Shown in pieces: positions 44,777 to 53,875 of a stretch of DNA of 64,000 nucleotides. The stretch comes from QHXW01 sp963768075 (GTDB taxonomy: Bacteria; Acidobacteriota; Terriglobia; Bryobacterales; Bryobacteraceae). The stretch's first letter is position 1. The number at the start of each line of letters is the position of its first letter. The notes below the pieces were generated by a model. That model saw nothing but the letters and a program-made list of their open reading frames with translations. It searched no databases and was not told where the DNA came from. The stretch covers positions 62,001-126,000 of the forward strand of contig CAVYHD010000024.1 in assembly GCA_963768075.1 (NCBI GenBank), given 5' to 3'. The position numbers and the translations under genes were made by a program.

Positions 44777-47380
44777 ATGGCTTCCGATGCCACCACGCCG
44801 CTGATGCGGCAGTACAATTCCGTGAAGCAGCAGGTGCCGAATGCTCTGCTGTTATTTCGTCTGGGCGATTTCTACGAGCTCTTCTACGACGATGCCGTAG
44901 TGGCGGCGCGCGAGCTGGAGATCACACTGACGGCCCGTAACAAGGAAAAGGGCGCGGCCATCCCCATGTGCGGTGTGCCGTATCACGCGGCCGAAGGGTA
45001 CATCGCGCGGCTCATTCAAAAAGGATACCGCGTCGCCATCTGCGATCAGATGGAAGATCCGCGCCTTGCCAAGAAACTGGTGAAGCGCGAGATCACACGC
45101 ATCGTGACGCCGGGCACCGCGACCGACGCCCACCTGTTGCGCTCGCACGAAAACAATTTCTTGGCCGCGGTAGCAGTGAACGGTAGCCGCGCCGGCCTCG
45201 CGCATGTCGATATCTCGACCGGCGAATTTCGCGTAACGGAATTGGATGCCTTCGAAGCGGGGAGCGCGATTGAGCAGCTCGGTGCGCGCGAAGTACTGGT
45301 TTCCGCGGAAACTCCGCTACTCATACCGGAGGACAAAGGCCGCCGCTTCCTGCGCACCGAAGCCGAGAGCTGGACGTTCAGCTACGACTATGCGGACCGC
45401 ACGCTGCGCGAGCACTTCCGGCTACTCTCGCTCGATGGATGCGGCCTCGCGGACCGGCGCGCGGCCATTTGTGCGGCGGGAGCCATACTCCATTACTTGC
45501 AGGAAACGCAGCGGGCCGCGCTCGATCACCTCGACCGGCCTTCGTACTACGATCGCGCCGAGGGCATGGTGCTTGATGCCGTCAGCGTGCGAAACCTGGA
45601 ACTGGTCGAGCCAATCTTCGCCGGCGAAGGCGCTACGCTGCTCTCCGTCATTGATCAGTCGAAGACCGGCATGGGAGGCCGCCTGCTGCGGCGGCGATTG
45701 CTCGCGCCATCGCTCGATCGTGATGAGATCGAGGCGCGTCTGGAAGCTGCTGGCGATCTGTTGGGTGACACAATCGTTCGCACCCATGTGCGTGAAGAAA
45801 TGGGAGCGGTGCTGGATATCGAGCGGTTGCTCGCCAAGGTCACGCTTGGGTCGGCGGGAGCACGTGAACTTCTGGCGCTTGGTAAATCATTGGAGAAGAT
45901 TCCGCAGATCAAGAAGACCATTCAAGGCCGTGGCGCTGCGAAGTTGGCGGCGCTTCAGGCGCAGCTCGACGAGTTACCCGAGGTTCGGGACCGGATACTG
46001 AACTCGATTGCGGATGCGCCGCCGGTGAACATGGGCGACGGCGGCACGATCCGCGCGGGCTACAACGCGGAGCTGGACGAATTGCGCGATCTGCGCCAGA
46101 ATGGGCGCCAATATATCGCTCAGATTGAATCGCGGGAACGCACGCGCACGGGCATCCAATCTCTCAAGGTCCGATTCAACAACGTTTTTGGCTATTACAT
46201 CGAAATCTCAAAAGCCAACTTGGCACTCGCGCCGGCGGACTACGAACGAAAACAGACTCTGGTGAATGCCGAGCGGTTCACGACGCCGGAACTTAAGGAC
46301 TATGAGCGCAAGGTTCTCGACGCCGAAGAAAAAATCCTGGTACTGGAAAAAGAGCTCTTTGGAGAGGTGCGGCAGTTCGCGGCTGATTATGCGCAGCGCA
46401 TTCGCGCGACCGCTGCCGCTATTGCCGAGCTGGATGTAACCGCAGCATTAGCCGAGGTGGCCGCCACAAACCGGTACGCTCGTCCCACATTTTCCGTCGA
46501 TGGATCCATGCGCATCATCGCGGGGCGCCACGCCGTGATTGAAAAGCTGGCGGATGAGACTGGTGGCGAAACCGGACGCTTCATTCCCAACGATCTGTAT
46601 CTCAATTCCGATACTGACCTCATCGCCATCATTACCGGACCGAATATGGGCGGCAAGTCTACCTACTTGAGGCAAGCGGCTCTCATCGCGATCCTGGCGC
46701 AAATGGGATCGTTCGTTCCAGCCGAATCCGCCAGCCTTCCACTGATCGACCGGATCTTCACGCGCATCGGGGCGTCTGACAATCTAGCGCGTGGGCGCTC
46801 TACATTCATGGTTGAGATGACCGAGACGGCAGCAATCCTGAATACCGCGACCGCACGGAGCTTCATCGTACTGGATGAGATCGGCCGCGGTACGGCGACT
46901 TATGATGGCTTGGCCCTCGCATGGGCGGTGATCGAGTTCATCCACCAGCGCACGCGCGCCAAGACTCTTTTCGCGACGCATTATCACGAATTGACGGAAC
47001 TGGCTGAGCAACTCGACGGCGTGCGGAATCTGCGAGTGTCCGTGAAAGAAGCCGGCGACCGCATTATTTTTTTGCGCAAGGTCGAGCCGGGGAAGGCCGA
47101 CCGGAGTTATGGGATTGAAGTGGCCCGGCTCGCGGGGTTGCCGATGGCAGTGATCGAACGCGCCCGCGCAGTTCTACAACTTCACGAACGCAGCGAACAT
47201 GCCGTCACCGAGGAGCTGGCGCCGCGGCCGCAACAGCCGGTGCAGATCCGCCTGTTCGAGCCCGTCGGCCACGGAATTGCGGAGCGCATCCGGAATCTGG
47301 CGATCGATGAGCTGCGTCCCATCGAAGCCTTGCAGTTGCTGCACGAGCTGCAACAGGAGTTGAAACGTTCGTGCGAGTAG
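44777..47380 (+). CDS. mutS: DNA mismatch repair protein MutS
   Basis: An 867-residue MutS1. The N-terminal mismatch-recognition motif LFRLGDFYELFYDDA contains the Phe-x-Glu wedge, and is followed by connector, core, clamp and ATPase domains. Walker A is GPNMGGKSTYLRQ (about residue 620); the Walker B region is FIVLDEIGRGTATYDG, with Ala where most MutS have Ser (GTST). The C-terminal helix-turn-helix for dimerisation is present. Length and motifs indicate a working enzyme. It overlaps anmK by 10 bp. Confidence 0.95.
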   Translation: MASDATTPLMRQYNSVKQQVPNALLLFRLGDFYELFYDDAVVAARELEITLTARNKEKGAAIPMCGVPYHAAEGYIARLIQKGYRVAICDQMEDPRLAKKLVKREITRIVTPGTATDAHLLRSHENNFLAAVAVNGSRAGLAHVDISTGEFRVTELDAFEAGSAIEQLGAREVLVSAETPLLIPEDKGRRFLRTEAESWTFSYDYADRTLREHFRLLSLDGCGLADRRAAICAAGAILHYLQETQRAALDHLDRPSYYDRAEGMVLDAVSVRNLELVEPIFAGEGATLLSVIDQSKTGMGGRLLRRRLLAPSLDRDEIEARLEAAGDLLGDTIVRTHVREEMGAVLDIERLLAKVTLGSAGARELLALGKSLEKIPQIKKTIQGRGAAKLAALQAQLDELPEVRDRILNSIADAPPVNMGDGGTIRAGYNAELDELRDLRQNGRQYIAQIESRERTRTGIQSLKVRFNNVFGYYIEISKANLALAPADYERKQTLVNAERFTTPELKDYERKVLDAEEKILVLEKELFGEVRQFAADYAQRIRATAAAIAELDVTAALAEVAATNRYARPTFSVDGSMRIIAGRHAVIEKLADETGGETGRFIPNDLYLNSDTDLIAIITGPNMGGKSTYLRQAALIAILAQMGSFVPAESASLPLIDRIFTRIGASDNLARGRSTFMVEMTETAAILNTATARSFIVLDEIGRGTATYDGLALAWAVIEFIHQRTRAKTLFATHYHELTELAEQLDGVRNLRVSVKEAGDRIIFLRKVEPGKADRSYGIEVARLAGLPMAVIERARAVLQLHERSEHAVTEELAPRPQQPVQIRLFEPVGHGIAERIRNLAIDELRPIEALQLLHELQQELKRSCE

Positions 47381-48498
47381 TGGGCATTATGAGCGGTACG
47401 TCGCTGGACGGAATCGACGTGGCCATTGTGGACGTCGCCGGGCGTAGTATCCGGCCCGTAGCATTTCACGCGACGCCGTATCCGCAGCGCGTGCGGAAGG
47501 CGATCCTGGGCGTCTCCAACACGAGCACAACCACGGGTGAGATCGCGCGCTTGCATGTCTTGCTGGGGCACTTCTACGCGGGCGCGGTTCGGGAAACGTG
47601 CAAGCGGCATCGCGTCCCGCTCAAGTCCATTGAGCTTATCGGATGTCACGGACAGACCATCTATCATCAGGGCGAGGCGGCCCCGTTCCTCGGGCGCCCT
47701 GTAGCTGCAACGTTGCAGATCGGTGAGGCGGGCGTTATCGCCGAGCAACTTCGCGCGCCTGTGGTCTCCGACTTTCGCCCGCGCGATATGGCGGCTGGCG
47801 GCAAAGGTGCGCCGCTGGTACCGTACGTCGATTATCTGTTGTTCCGTCACCCTAAGCGGGGCCGCGTGGCGCTGAATATAGGCGGCATCGCGAATATCAC
47901 GGCCATTCCGCTCAAAGCGCAGCCGAACCAGGTGATCGCCTTCGATACCGGACCTGGCAACATGGTGATCGATGCCTTGGTGTCCGATTTCACACACGGC
48001 CGGCAACGCTTTGACCGTGATGGCCGCATCGGTCGCCACGGCCGGATCGACCGTGGGGTACTGGACCGCCTGCTGACTGCTCCTTACTATCGGCAGCGGC
48101 CTCCCAAGACGGCGGGACGCGAGCAGTACGGCGCGGAATTCGTTGCGGAGTTGAAACGGACGGGCCTCGCGACAGGTGACTTGATTGCAACTGCGACAGC
48201 GCTGACCGCGGCCACCATAGCAACGGGTATCGAGCGTTTCGTGAAGCCAATCATGCGCGTCGACGATCTCATCGCTTCTGGCGGCGGTGTATGGAACCGG
48301 ACGTTGATGGCCTATTTGCAGGCATTCCTGCCGGGTATTCGCGTGTTACGAACCGATGATTTCGGGATCAACGCAGACGCCAAGGAAGCGATTGCCTTCG
48401 CTGTACTGGCGTACGAAACGTATCACCGCCGCCCGTCGAACTTGCCGTCCGCCACCGGGGCGCGGCATCCCGCTGTGCTGGGTAAGGTCAGTTATTGA
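47371..48498 (+). CDS. anmK: Anhydro-N-acetylmuramic acid kinase
   Basis: A 375-residue sugar kinase of the ASKHA fold that opens and phosphorylates 1,6-anhydro-MurNAc during peptidoglycan recycling. The ATP-binding start GIMSGTSLDGIDVAIVD, ELIGCHGQTIYH and FDTGPGNMVIDAL are diagnostic. The start is GTG 47371, inside the end of mutS. Convergent with leuD, which ends 6 bp away. Confidence 0.92.
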   Translation: MRVVGIMSGTSLDGIDVAIVDVAGRSIRPVAFHATPYPQRVRKAILGVSNTSTTTGEIARLHVLLGHFYAGAVRETCKRHRVPLKSIELIGCHGQTIYHQGEAAPFLGRPVAATLQIGEAGVIAEQLRAPVVSDFRPRDMAAGGKGAPLVPYVDYLLFRHPKRGRVALNIGGIANITAIPLKAQPNQVIAFDTGPGNMVIDALVSDFTHGRQRFDRDGRIGRHGRIDRGVLDRLLTAPYYRQRPPKTAGREQYGAEFVAELKRTGLATGDLIATATALTAATIATGIERFVKPIMRVDDLIASGGGVWNRTLMAYLQAFLPGIRVLRTDDFGINADAKEAIAFAVLAYETYHRRPSNLPSATGARHPAVLGKVSY

Positions 48499-48504
48499 GT
48501 GGTC

Positions 48505-49113
48505 CTACGCGAGCGTGTTGATCGATCCCTCGCGCCGCGCTTCATACGCCGCGATAGCCGGCTCCTGCTTGAGGATGTAGCCCAGCTCATCGACGCCGTC
48601 GAGCAGGCACTGCCTCGAGAAAGCGTCCACTGGAAACTTTACCGCCTGTCCATCCGGTAGCGTGAGAGTCTGGGCGGCCAGGTCCACTTTGATGCGCAGT
48701 TCAGGATCCTTCTTTAGGGCCGCGAACAGCGCCTGATGTGCGCCGGCCGGTACCACGATCGGCAGTAGCGAATTCTTCAGCGCATTATTCTGGAAGATAT
48801 CGGCAAAAGATGTGCTGATGACCGCGCGAAATCCGAATTGGGTGAGCGCCCAAGGCGCATGCTCGCGCGAACTGCCGCAGCCGAAATTGTCACCGGCCAG
48901 CAGGATCTCCGCGCCACGCCCGCGCGGTTGGTTGAGGATGAAGTCCGGTTTTGGCCGGCCCTGCTCGTCGTACCGCCAGTCGTAGAAAAGCTGCTGATCC
49001 AGACCTTGCTTGGATGTCGTCTTCAGAAAGCGCGCGGGAATAATCTGGTCCGTATCCACATTATTTATCGGCATTGGAACCACGCGGCTTTCGAAGTTCG
49101 TAAACGGCTTCAT
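48505..49113 (-). CDS. leuD: 3-isopropylmalate dehydratase small subunit
   Basis: A 202-residue swivel domain that completes the isopropylmalate isomerase active site with LeuC. The signature NVDTDQIIPARFLK near the N-terminus and GDNFGCGSSREHAPWAL in the middle are typical. ATG 49113 is correct because longer frames only re-read leuC. Its start overlaps the leuC stop by 4 bp. Last gene of the leuABCD unit. Confidence 0.93.
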   Translation of the reverse strand: MKPFTNFESRVVPMPINNVDTDQIIPARFLKTTSKQGLDQQLFYDWRYDEQGRPKPDFILNQPRGRGAEILLAGDNFGCGSSREHAPWALTQFGFRAVISTSFADIFQNNALKNSLLPIVVPAGAHQALFAALKKDPELRIKVDLAAQTLTLPDGQAVKFPVDAFSRQCLLDGVDELGYILKQEPAIAAYEARREGSINTLA

Positions 49114-50516
49114 AGCAGGCTCCTCACATCCGTCACAACGCCGGTGACGGCTGTTGCCGCGGCCGTGAGCGGACTGGCCAGGAACGTCCGCCCACCCTTG
49201 CCTTGCCGGCCTTCGAAATTGCGATTCGAGGTCGAGACGCTGTACTCGCCCGGCTGAAGCTGATCGCCGTTCATCGCGATGCACATGGAGCAGCCAGGTT
49301 CGCGCCATTCGCAACCGGCGGCTCGGAAGACATCGGGCAAGCCCTCTGCCTCGGCTTGGCGTTTCACTTCCTGGGAACCCGGCACCACCATCACCCGAAC
49401 CTTGGTATTCACCTTGCGGCCCTTCAACAGAGATGCGGCAGTCCTCAGATCAGAAATACGCGAGTTGGTACAGCTCCCGATAAACACTACGTTGACCGGA
49501 TGCCCGAGCAGCGGCTTGCCGCCTTCGAGTCCCATATAGCGCAACGCCTTCGTCACCGAATCACGTTCCAGCGGGTCGGCGATGTCCGCGGGATTCGGCA
49601 CCGGCGCGGTGATGGGAATCCCCATGCCGGGATTTGTGCCGTAAGTGATCATGGGTTCGAGCCGATCGGCGTCGATGATGATCTCCTTGTCGTAAACCGC
49701 TCCCTCATCACTTGGCAGAGTCCGCCAACGTGCGACCGCCGCATCCCATGACGCCCCTTTCGGTGCGTGCGGCCGGCCGCAGATGTATTGGAAGGTCGTC
49801 TCATCAGGCGCGATCAGGCCGGCGCGCGCTCCGCCTTCGATCGACATGTTGCAAACGGTCATGCGCTGCTCCATCGAAAGTGCACGAATCGCCGCACCCG
49901 AGTACTCCAGCACACAACCCGTTCCGCCACCCACACCGATTTTGGCTATCAATCCCAGGATGATGTCCTTGGCCGTCACGCCGGCTGTCATCGCACCGTC
50001 GACACGCACTTGAAACGCTTTCGAGCGGCGCTGCAGCAGGCACTGCGTAGCCAGCACGTGCTCCACTTCACTCGTGCCGATGCCGAAGGCGAGGGCCCCA
50101 AATGCACCGTGCGTCGCGGTGTGGCTATCGCCGCAGACCACTGTCATGCCCGGTTGCGTCAGCCCGAGCTCCGGACCGATTACGTGGACAATGCCCTGCT
50201 GCGCGCTGTGAATGCCAAAGCACCGGATACCGAAGTCGCGGCAGTTCTTCTCGAGCTGCGCCAATTGGTTCGCGGCAATGGTGTCGACGATTGGCAGCGA
50301 TCGGTCGGACGTCGGAATGCTGTGATCCGCCGTGGCCACGGTCAGGTCCGGCCGCCGCACTTTGAGGCCGCGCTCGCGCAGACCCTGAAACGCCTGCGGC
50401 GAGGTTACCTCGTGCACCAAGTGCAGGTCGATATACAGCAAGGCCGGAGCTTCCGCCTGCTCGTGCACTACGTGGGAGTCCCAGATTTTTTCGACGATTG
50501 TTCTTGGCTTACTCAT
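49110..50516 (-). CDS. leuC: 3-isopropylmalate dehydratase large subunit
   Basis: A 468-residue aconitase-type protein carrying the [4Fe-4S] cluster; the ligands lie in VFIGSCTNSRI and REPGCSMCIAMN. With LeuD it converts 2-isopropylmalate into 3-isopropylmalate. The N-terminus EKIWDSHVVHEQ and GDSHTATHGAFGALAFGIG are standard. It begins 3 bp after leuB stops, so the operon is tightly coupled. Confidence 0.95.
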   Translation of the reverse strand: MSKPRTIVEKIWDSHVVHEQAEAPALLYIDLHLVHEVTSPQAFQGLRERGLKVRRPDLTVATADHSIPTSDRSLPIVDTIAANQLAQLEKNCRDFGIRCFGIHSAQQGIVHVIGPELGLTQPGMTVVCGDSHTATHGAFGALAFGIGTSEVEHVLATQCLLQRRSKAFQVRVDGAMTAGVTAKDIILGLIAKIGVGGGTGCVLEYSGAAIRALSMEQRMTVCNMSIEGGARAGLIAPDETTFQYICGRPHAPKGASWDAAVARWRTLPSDEGAVYDKEIIIDADRLEPMITYGTNPGMGIPITAPVPNPADIADPLERDSVTKALRYMGLEGGKPLLGHPVNVVFIGSCTNSRISDLRTAASLLKGRKVNTKVRVMVVPGSQEVKRQAEAEGLPDVFRAAGCEWREPGCSMCIAMNGDQLQPGEYSVSTSNRNFEGRQGKGGRTFLASPLTAAATAVTGVVTDVRSLL

Positions 50517-50519
50517 GAT

Positions 50520-51605
50520 TTATCCAATGGCCGCGCACACCGCTTCGCCAACTTGTTCGGTGGTCGCCGGCCGGCCAGCGGGTTTAAGATCCGCGGTGAC
50601 TGTCCCCGATTGCAGAACCGCTTCCACCGCGCTGTTTACCGCGGCTGCCTCATCCTTCAAGCCGAAGCTGTATTCCAACAAGGCCGCCACCGAGCCGATC
50701 GCACCCAGTGGATTGGCTTTATTCTGGCCTGCGATGTCCGGCGCTGATCCGTGCACCGGCTCGTAAAGCCCCACCCAGGCGCCCGACGGCTTCCGGTCTC
50801 CTATCGATGCCGAGGGCAGCATGCCGATCGAACCGGCCAGCACCGCTGCCTCGTCGCTCAGGATATCGCCAAACATGTTCTCCGTTAGTAATACGTCGAA
50901 TCGCGTAGGGTTGAGCACGAGCTGCATGGCGCAGTTATCGACCAGGATGTGATCGAGCGCGACCTCGGGAAACCCGCGCGCCACGTCTGTCACCACACGC
51001 CGCCAGAGCTGCGAATTTTCCAATACGTTGGATTTATCCACCGAGGTGACTTTCTTGCGCCGCCCGAGCGCCAGGTGAAACGCCATGCGGGTGACGCGCT
51101 CGATCTCGCTGCGCGTGTACACCATGGTATTCACGGCGCGCGTTTCTCCTCCATCTTCCGTGATACCCCGCGGCGTGCCGTAATAAAGGCCGCCAGTCAG
51201 TTCTCGCACGATGATCATGTCCGTGCCCGCCACCCGGTCATTCTTGAGCGGCGAGGAATCGAGCAGCGCGGTGTAAGCGCGCACTGGCCGCAAATTGGCG
51301 TAAACTCCCAAAGCCTGGCGGATCCCGAGCAAGCCCTTTTCGGGACGCTTCTCGGGCGGTGCGTTGTCAAATTCAGGCAAACCCACGGCGCCCATCAGCG
51401 TGGCGTCGGCGTCGCCGGCAAGGCGGACGGTCTCTTTGGGTAGCGGGCTGCCAGTTTTGTGAATGGCAACGCCGCCCAGCAGGCCTTCGGTGAGCTTCAG
51501 CGCATGGTTCCATTTGTGCGCCACGTGACGCAGCACACGCACTGCTTCCCGCGTGACTTCGGTGCCGATCCCGTCTCCGGGCAGAACAAGAATGTTTAGA
51601 TTCAT
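50520..51605 (-). CDS. leuB: 3-isopropylmalate dehydrogenase
   Basis: A 361-residue NAD-dependent beta-decarboxylating dehydrogenase, third step of leucine synthesis. Landmarks are VLPGDGIGTEVTREAVRVL, RELTGGLYYGTPRG, DKSNVLENSQLWRRVV and EPVHGSAPDIAGQNKANPLG. These are the residues that bind isopropylmalate, Mg and NAD rather than NADP. Follows leuA after 21 bp. Confidence 0.95.
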   Translation of the reverse strand: MNLNILVLPGDGIGTEVTREAVRVLRHVAHKWNHALKLTEGLLGGVAIHKTGSPLPKETVRLAGDADATLMGAVGLPEFDNAPPEKRPEKGLLGIRQALGVYANLRPVRAYTALLDSSPLKNDRVAGTDMIIVRELTGGLYYGTPRGITEDGGETRAVNTMVYTRSEIERVTRMAFHLALGRRKKVTSVDKSNVLENSQLWRRVVTDVARGFPEVALDHILVDNCAMQLVLNPTRFDVLLTENMFGDILSDEAAVLAGSIGMLPSASIGDRKPSGAWVGLYEPVHGSAPDIAGQNKANPLGAIGSVAALLEYSFGLKDEAAAVNSAVEAVLQSGTVTADLKPAGRPATTEQVGEAVCAAIG

Positions 51606-51626
51606 ATCGAAGGTGTCACTGAGCGT

Positions 51627-52793
51627 TTAATCGCCGACGGCCCGCTGCGTTTGAGTTTCACCGATCAACTCGATGATCTCTTCATCCATCACGCCTTTTT
51701 TTCGATCGGCCATCGCCGTGAAACGGTGATAAAGCGAATCCAGCTCCTGCTTATCCAGGGAGAACCCAAGTTCTTCGCAGCGCTTGTGCAGCGCATGCCT
51801 GCCGCTGTGTTTCCCCAACACCAGCTTTCCCTCGGGAACACCCACACTCTTCGGGTCAATCACCTCGTAGGTGCTCTTTTCCTTCAGGTAGCCGTCTTGA
51901 TGGATGCCGGCCTCGTGTGCGAATGCATTGCGGCCGACGATGGCCTTGTTGGGTTGCGGTCCGAACGTGATGATTGAACTGAGTAGCTGGCTGGCCGAGT
52001 AGAGATGCGCGGTGTTGATGCCGGTCGAATACGGATAGAGGTCGTTCCGGGTCTTCATCACCATAACGACTTCTTCCAGCGAGCAGTTCCCCGCGCGCTC
52101 GCCGATGCCGTTGATGGTGCACTCAATCTGCCTGGCGCCAGCTTCCACCGCCGCCAGTGAATTCGGCACCGCGAGACCGAGGTCGTCGTGGCAGTGCACG
52201 CTCACGATGGCACAATCGCCCAGCGCCTGGACCACGCGGCCGATAATCGCTGCATATTCTCGCGGCGCCGAGTAACCCACCGTATCCGGGATGTTCACTG
52301 TGCGTGCGCCCGCCGCCACCACCGCCTTCGAGATTTCTTCCAGAAAATCCGCATCGGTCCGCGCGCCGTCCTCCGCCGAAAATTCCACATCATCAACATG
52401 TCTGCGCGCCAGCTCCACCGCCGCTGTGGCCTCTTCCAGCACTTGGTGCCGCGATTTTTTGAGCTTATGTTTCAAATGAATATCGCTCGTAGCAATGAAC
52501 GTGTGAATGCGCGGGCGCCGCGCGTGCTCGAGCGAGCGGGCAGCGCGTTCCACATCCAACGTGCAGGATCGCGCCAGCGCCGCTACCGTGACCCAAGGGA
52601 ATTCGCGGCTGATCCTGTCCACCGCCTCGAAATCACCCTCTGATGCGATGGGAAAACCCGCCTCCAGGATGTCCACGCCCAACTCCACCAGCTTGTGGGC
52701 CATGCGGGTCTTTTCGGCAACCGTCATGCTGCAGCCCGGCGATTGTTCGCCATCGCGCAGTGTGGTGTCAAAGATGTATACGCGGTCGCTCAT
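51627..52793 (-). CDS. leuA: 2-isopropylmalate synthase lacking the leucine-binding domain
   Basis: A 388-residue DRE-TIM enzyme: VYIFDTTLRDGEQSPGCSM at the N-terminus, VSVHCHDDLGLAVPNSLA for the metal site, and NAFAHEAGIHQDGYLK. It condenses acetyl-CoA with 2-oxoisovalerate. Typical LeuA proteins have about 510 residues including a C-terminal regulatory domain for leucine feedback; here the protein ends shortly after the subdomain KKGVMDEEIIELIG. Only 21 bp separate it from leuB, so the domain is absent rather than frameshifted. NifV or citramalate synthase are alternatives, but the operon supports LeuA. Start ATG 52793. Confidence 0.88.
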   Translation of the reverse strand: MSDRVYIFDTTLRDGEQSPGCSMTVAEKTRMAHKLVELGVDILEAGFPIASEGDFEAVDRISREFPWVTVAALARSCTLDVERAARSLEHARRPRIHTFIATSDIHLKHKLKKSRHQVLEEATAAVELARRHVDDVEFSAEDGARTDADFLEEISKAVVAAGARTVNIPDTVGYSAPREYAAIIGRVVQALGDCAIVSVHCHDDLGLAVPNSLAAVEAGARQIECTINGIGERAGNCSLEEVVMVMKTRNDLYPYSTGINTAHLYSASQLLSSIITFGPQPNKAIVGRNAFAHEAGIHQDGYLKEKSTYEVIDPKSVGVPEGKLVLGKHSGRHALHKRCEELGFSLDKQELDSLYHRFTAMADRKKGVMDEEIIELIGETQTQRAVGD

Positions 52794-52819
52794 GGTTTGG
52801 GTAGCCGCCTTTTTTCCAA

Positions 52820-52899
52820 CGGCCGGACCGCGAGTGGTTGCCCGCGTGTCCGGCCGGGAATCTCGCCAGCCGTACCGCGGTGAGCGCGGCGCCGGCTGG
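52820..52899 (-). promoter_or_regulatory. Two strong hairpins in the leuA 5' leader
   Basis: In the predicted leuA transcript the first hairpin (52866-52899) pairs CCAGCCG with CGGCTGG and contains an inner CCGCG/CGCGG stem. The second (52820-52856) pairs CGGCCGGAC with GTCCGGCCG, nine perfect base pairs. They are followed by UUGGAAAAAAGGCGG and the start codon at 52793. There is no U-tract and no leucine-rich leader peptide, so this is not a classical attenuator or T-box. Function unknown. Confidence 0.5.
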
Positions 52900-52907
52900 T
52901 ATCTACA

Positions 52908-52936
52908 ATTATCAAGATGGCACCTTGATTTGGCAA
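52908..52936 (-). promoter_or_regulatory. leuA promoter
   Basis: On the minus strand -35 TTGCCA (52931-52936) and -10 GATAAT (52908-52913) are 17 bp apart. Transcription would start near 52901 and give a leader of about 107 nt. The palindrome at 52911-52929 occupies the spacer and part of the -10. Confidence 0.55.
52911..52929. promoter_or_regulatory. Palindromic operator between leuA and the LysR gene
   Basis: ATCAAG-N7-CTTGAT is a perfect 6+6 inverted repeat between two divergent promoters. Dyads of this type with T and A at symmetric positions are typical LysR-family binding sites. Its position would let one protein affect both promoters. Confidence 0.5.
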
Positions 52937-52959
52937 ATTTATAATCTTCATAGTATACA
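52930..52959 (+). promoter_or_regulatory. Promoter of the LysR-type regulator gene
   Basis: TTGGCA (52930-52935) and TATACA (52954-52959) are separated by 18 bp, with a predicted start near 52966 and a leader of about 19 nt. It is back-to-back with the leuA promoter. Confidence 0.45.
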
Positions 52960-52984
52960 TAAGCGCTTGTTATGATGAAACAGC

Positions 52985-53866
52985 ATGGAACTTTACCCCC
53001 TTCAGGTGTTCCTGACCATCGCCACGGAGAAGAGCTTTTCCCGCGCCGCGGAGAAGATGCTCCGGACGCAACCCGCGATATCGTTGGCGTTGCAGCGTCT
53101 GGAATTGGAGCTGGGCGAAAAGCTGATCGACCGCTCGGCCAAGGACCTCGTCCTCACCGACGTCGGCCAGACCGTCCTCGAGTACGCCCGCCGCTTCGAA
53201 AACCTATGCCAGGAGATGGAAAACTCCCTGGCGGAGCTGCGCGATAATTCAGCCGGCCGCCTCGCCATCGGAGCCAACGAATCCACCACGCTTTACTTGC
53301 TGGGTCACATCGAGCGCTATCGGCGCCTCTATCCGAAAGTCAAGGTGCAGGTCCGGCGCAGCCTCTCCAGCAAGATTCCGGCCGAGCTGATCGATGGCAA
53401 TCTCGAATTGGGCGTCATCAGCTATGATCCTGGTGACGCACGCCTTGTATCGACGGCGCTGTACACCGATTCCCTGGTGTTCGTCGTTTCACCCAAGCAT
53501 CCGTTCGCCAAACGCAAAAGTGTCTCCATTACAGATTTGGGCGGCGAGACATTTATCGCGCACAACGTCGTATCTCCTTATCGCGAGGTTGTGCTGCGCG
53601 AGTTCCAGCGCCACAAGGTGCCCCTCAGGATGGATGTAGAAATGCCGACAGTCGAGACTATCCGCCGTATGGTGGAAGACAACCAGGGCGTCGCCTTTCT
53701 TCCGCGCATGTGCGTCGAGAAGGACCTCGAACAAAACAAGCTGTGCGAAGTGCGGGTCAAAGAACTTCACGTCGAGCGCAAGATACGCCTGGTGTATCCG
53801 TCGCGGCGGGCGCTCAGCCATGCGGCGCGTGCATTCCTGGAGATCGTCAAAAGCAGAGTGGAATAG
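52985..53866 (+). CDS. LysR family transcriptional regulator, divergent from leuABCD
   Basis: A 293-residue regulator. The N-terminal winged helix contains KSFSRAAEKMLRTQPAISLA with the LysR recognition helix, and the C-terminal periplasmic-binding-like domain (about residues 90-290) senses a small molecule. Divergent arrangement with leuA and the shared palindrome suggest that it regulates the leucine operon, perhaps with an isopropylmalate-type co-inducer. Family alone does not identify the ligand. Confidence 0.85.
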   Translation: MELYPLQVFLTIATEKSFSRAAEKMLRTQPAISLALQRLELELGEKLIDRSAKDLVLTDVGQTVLEYARRFENLCQEMENSLAELRDNSAGRLAIGANESTTLYLLGHIERYRRLYPKVKVQVRRSLSSKIPAELIDGNLELGVISYDPGDARLVSTALYTDSLVFVVSPKHPFAKRKSVSITDLGGETFIAHNVVSPYREVVLREFQRHKVPLRMDVEMPTVETIRRMVEDNQGVAFLPRMCVEKDLEQNKLCEVRVKELHVERKIRLVYPSRRALSHAARAFLEIVKSRVE

Positions 53867-53875
53867 GATGAAGGT

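Noticed and set aside
51606..51626. Frameshifted remnant of the LeuA regulatory domain
   Set aside because: Only 21 bp separate leuA and leuB, too little for any of the roughly 120 missing residues.
52820..52856. Rho-independent terminator upstream of leuA
   Set aside because: The stem is strong, but in the transcript it is followed by UUGGAAAAAAGG, not a U-tract.
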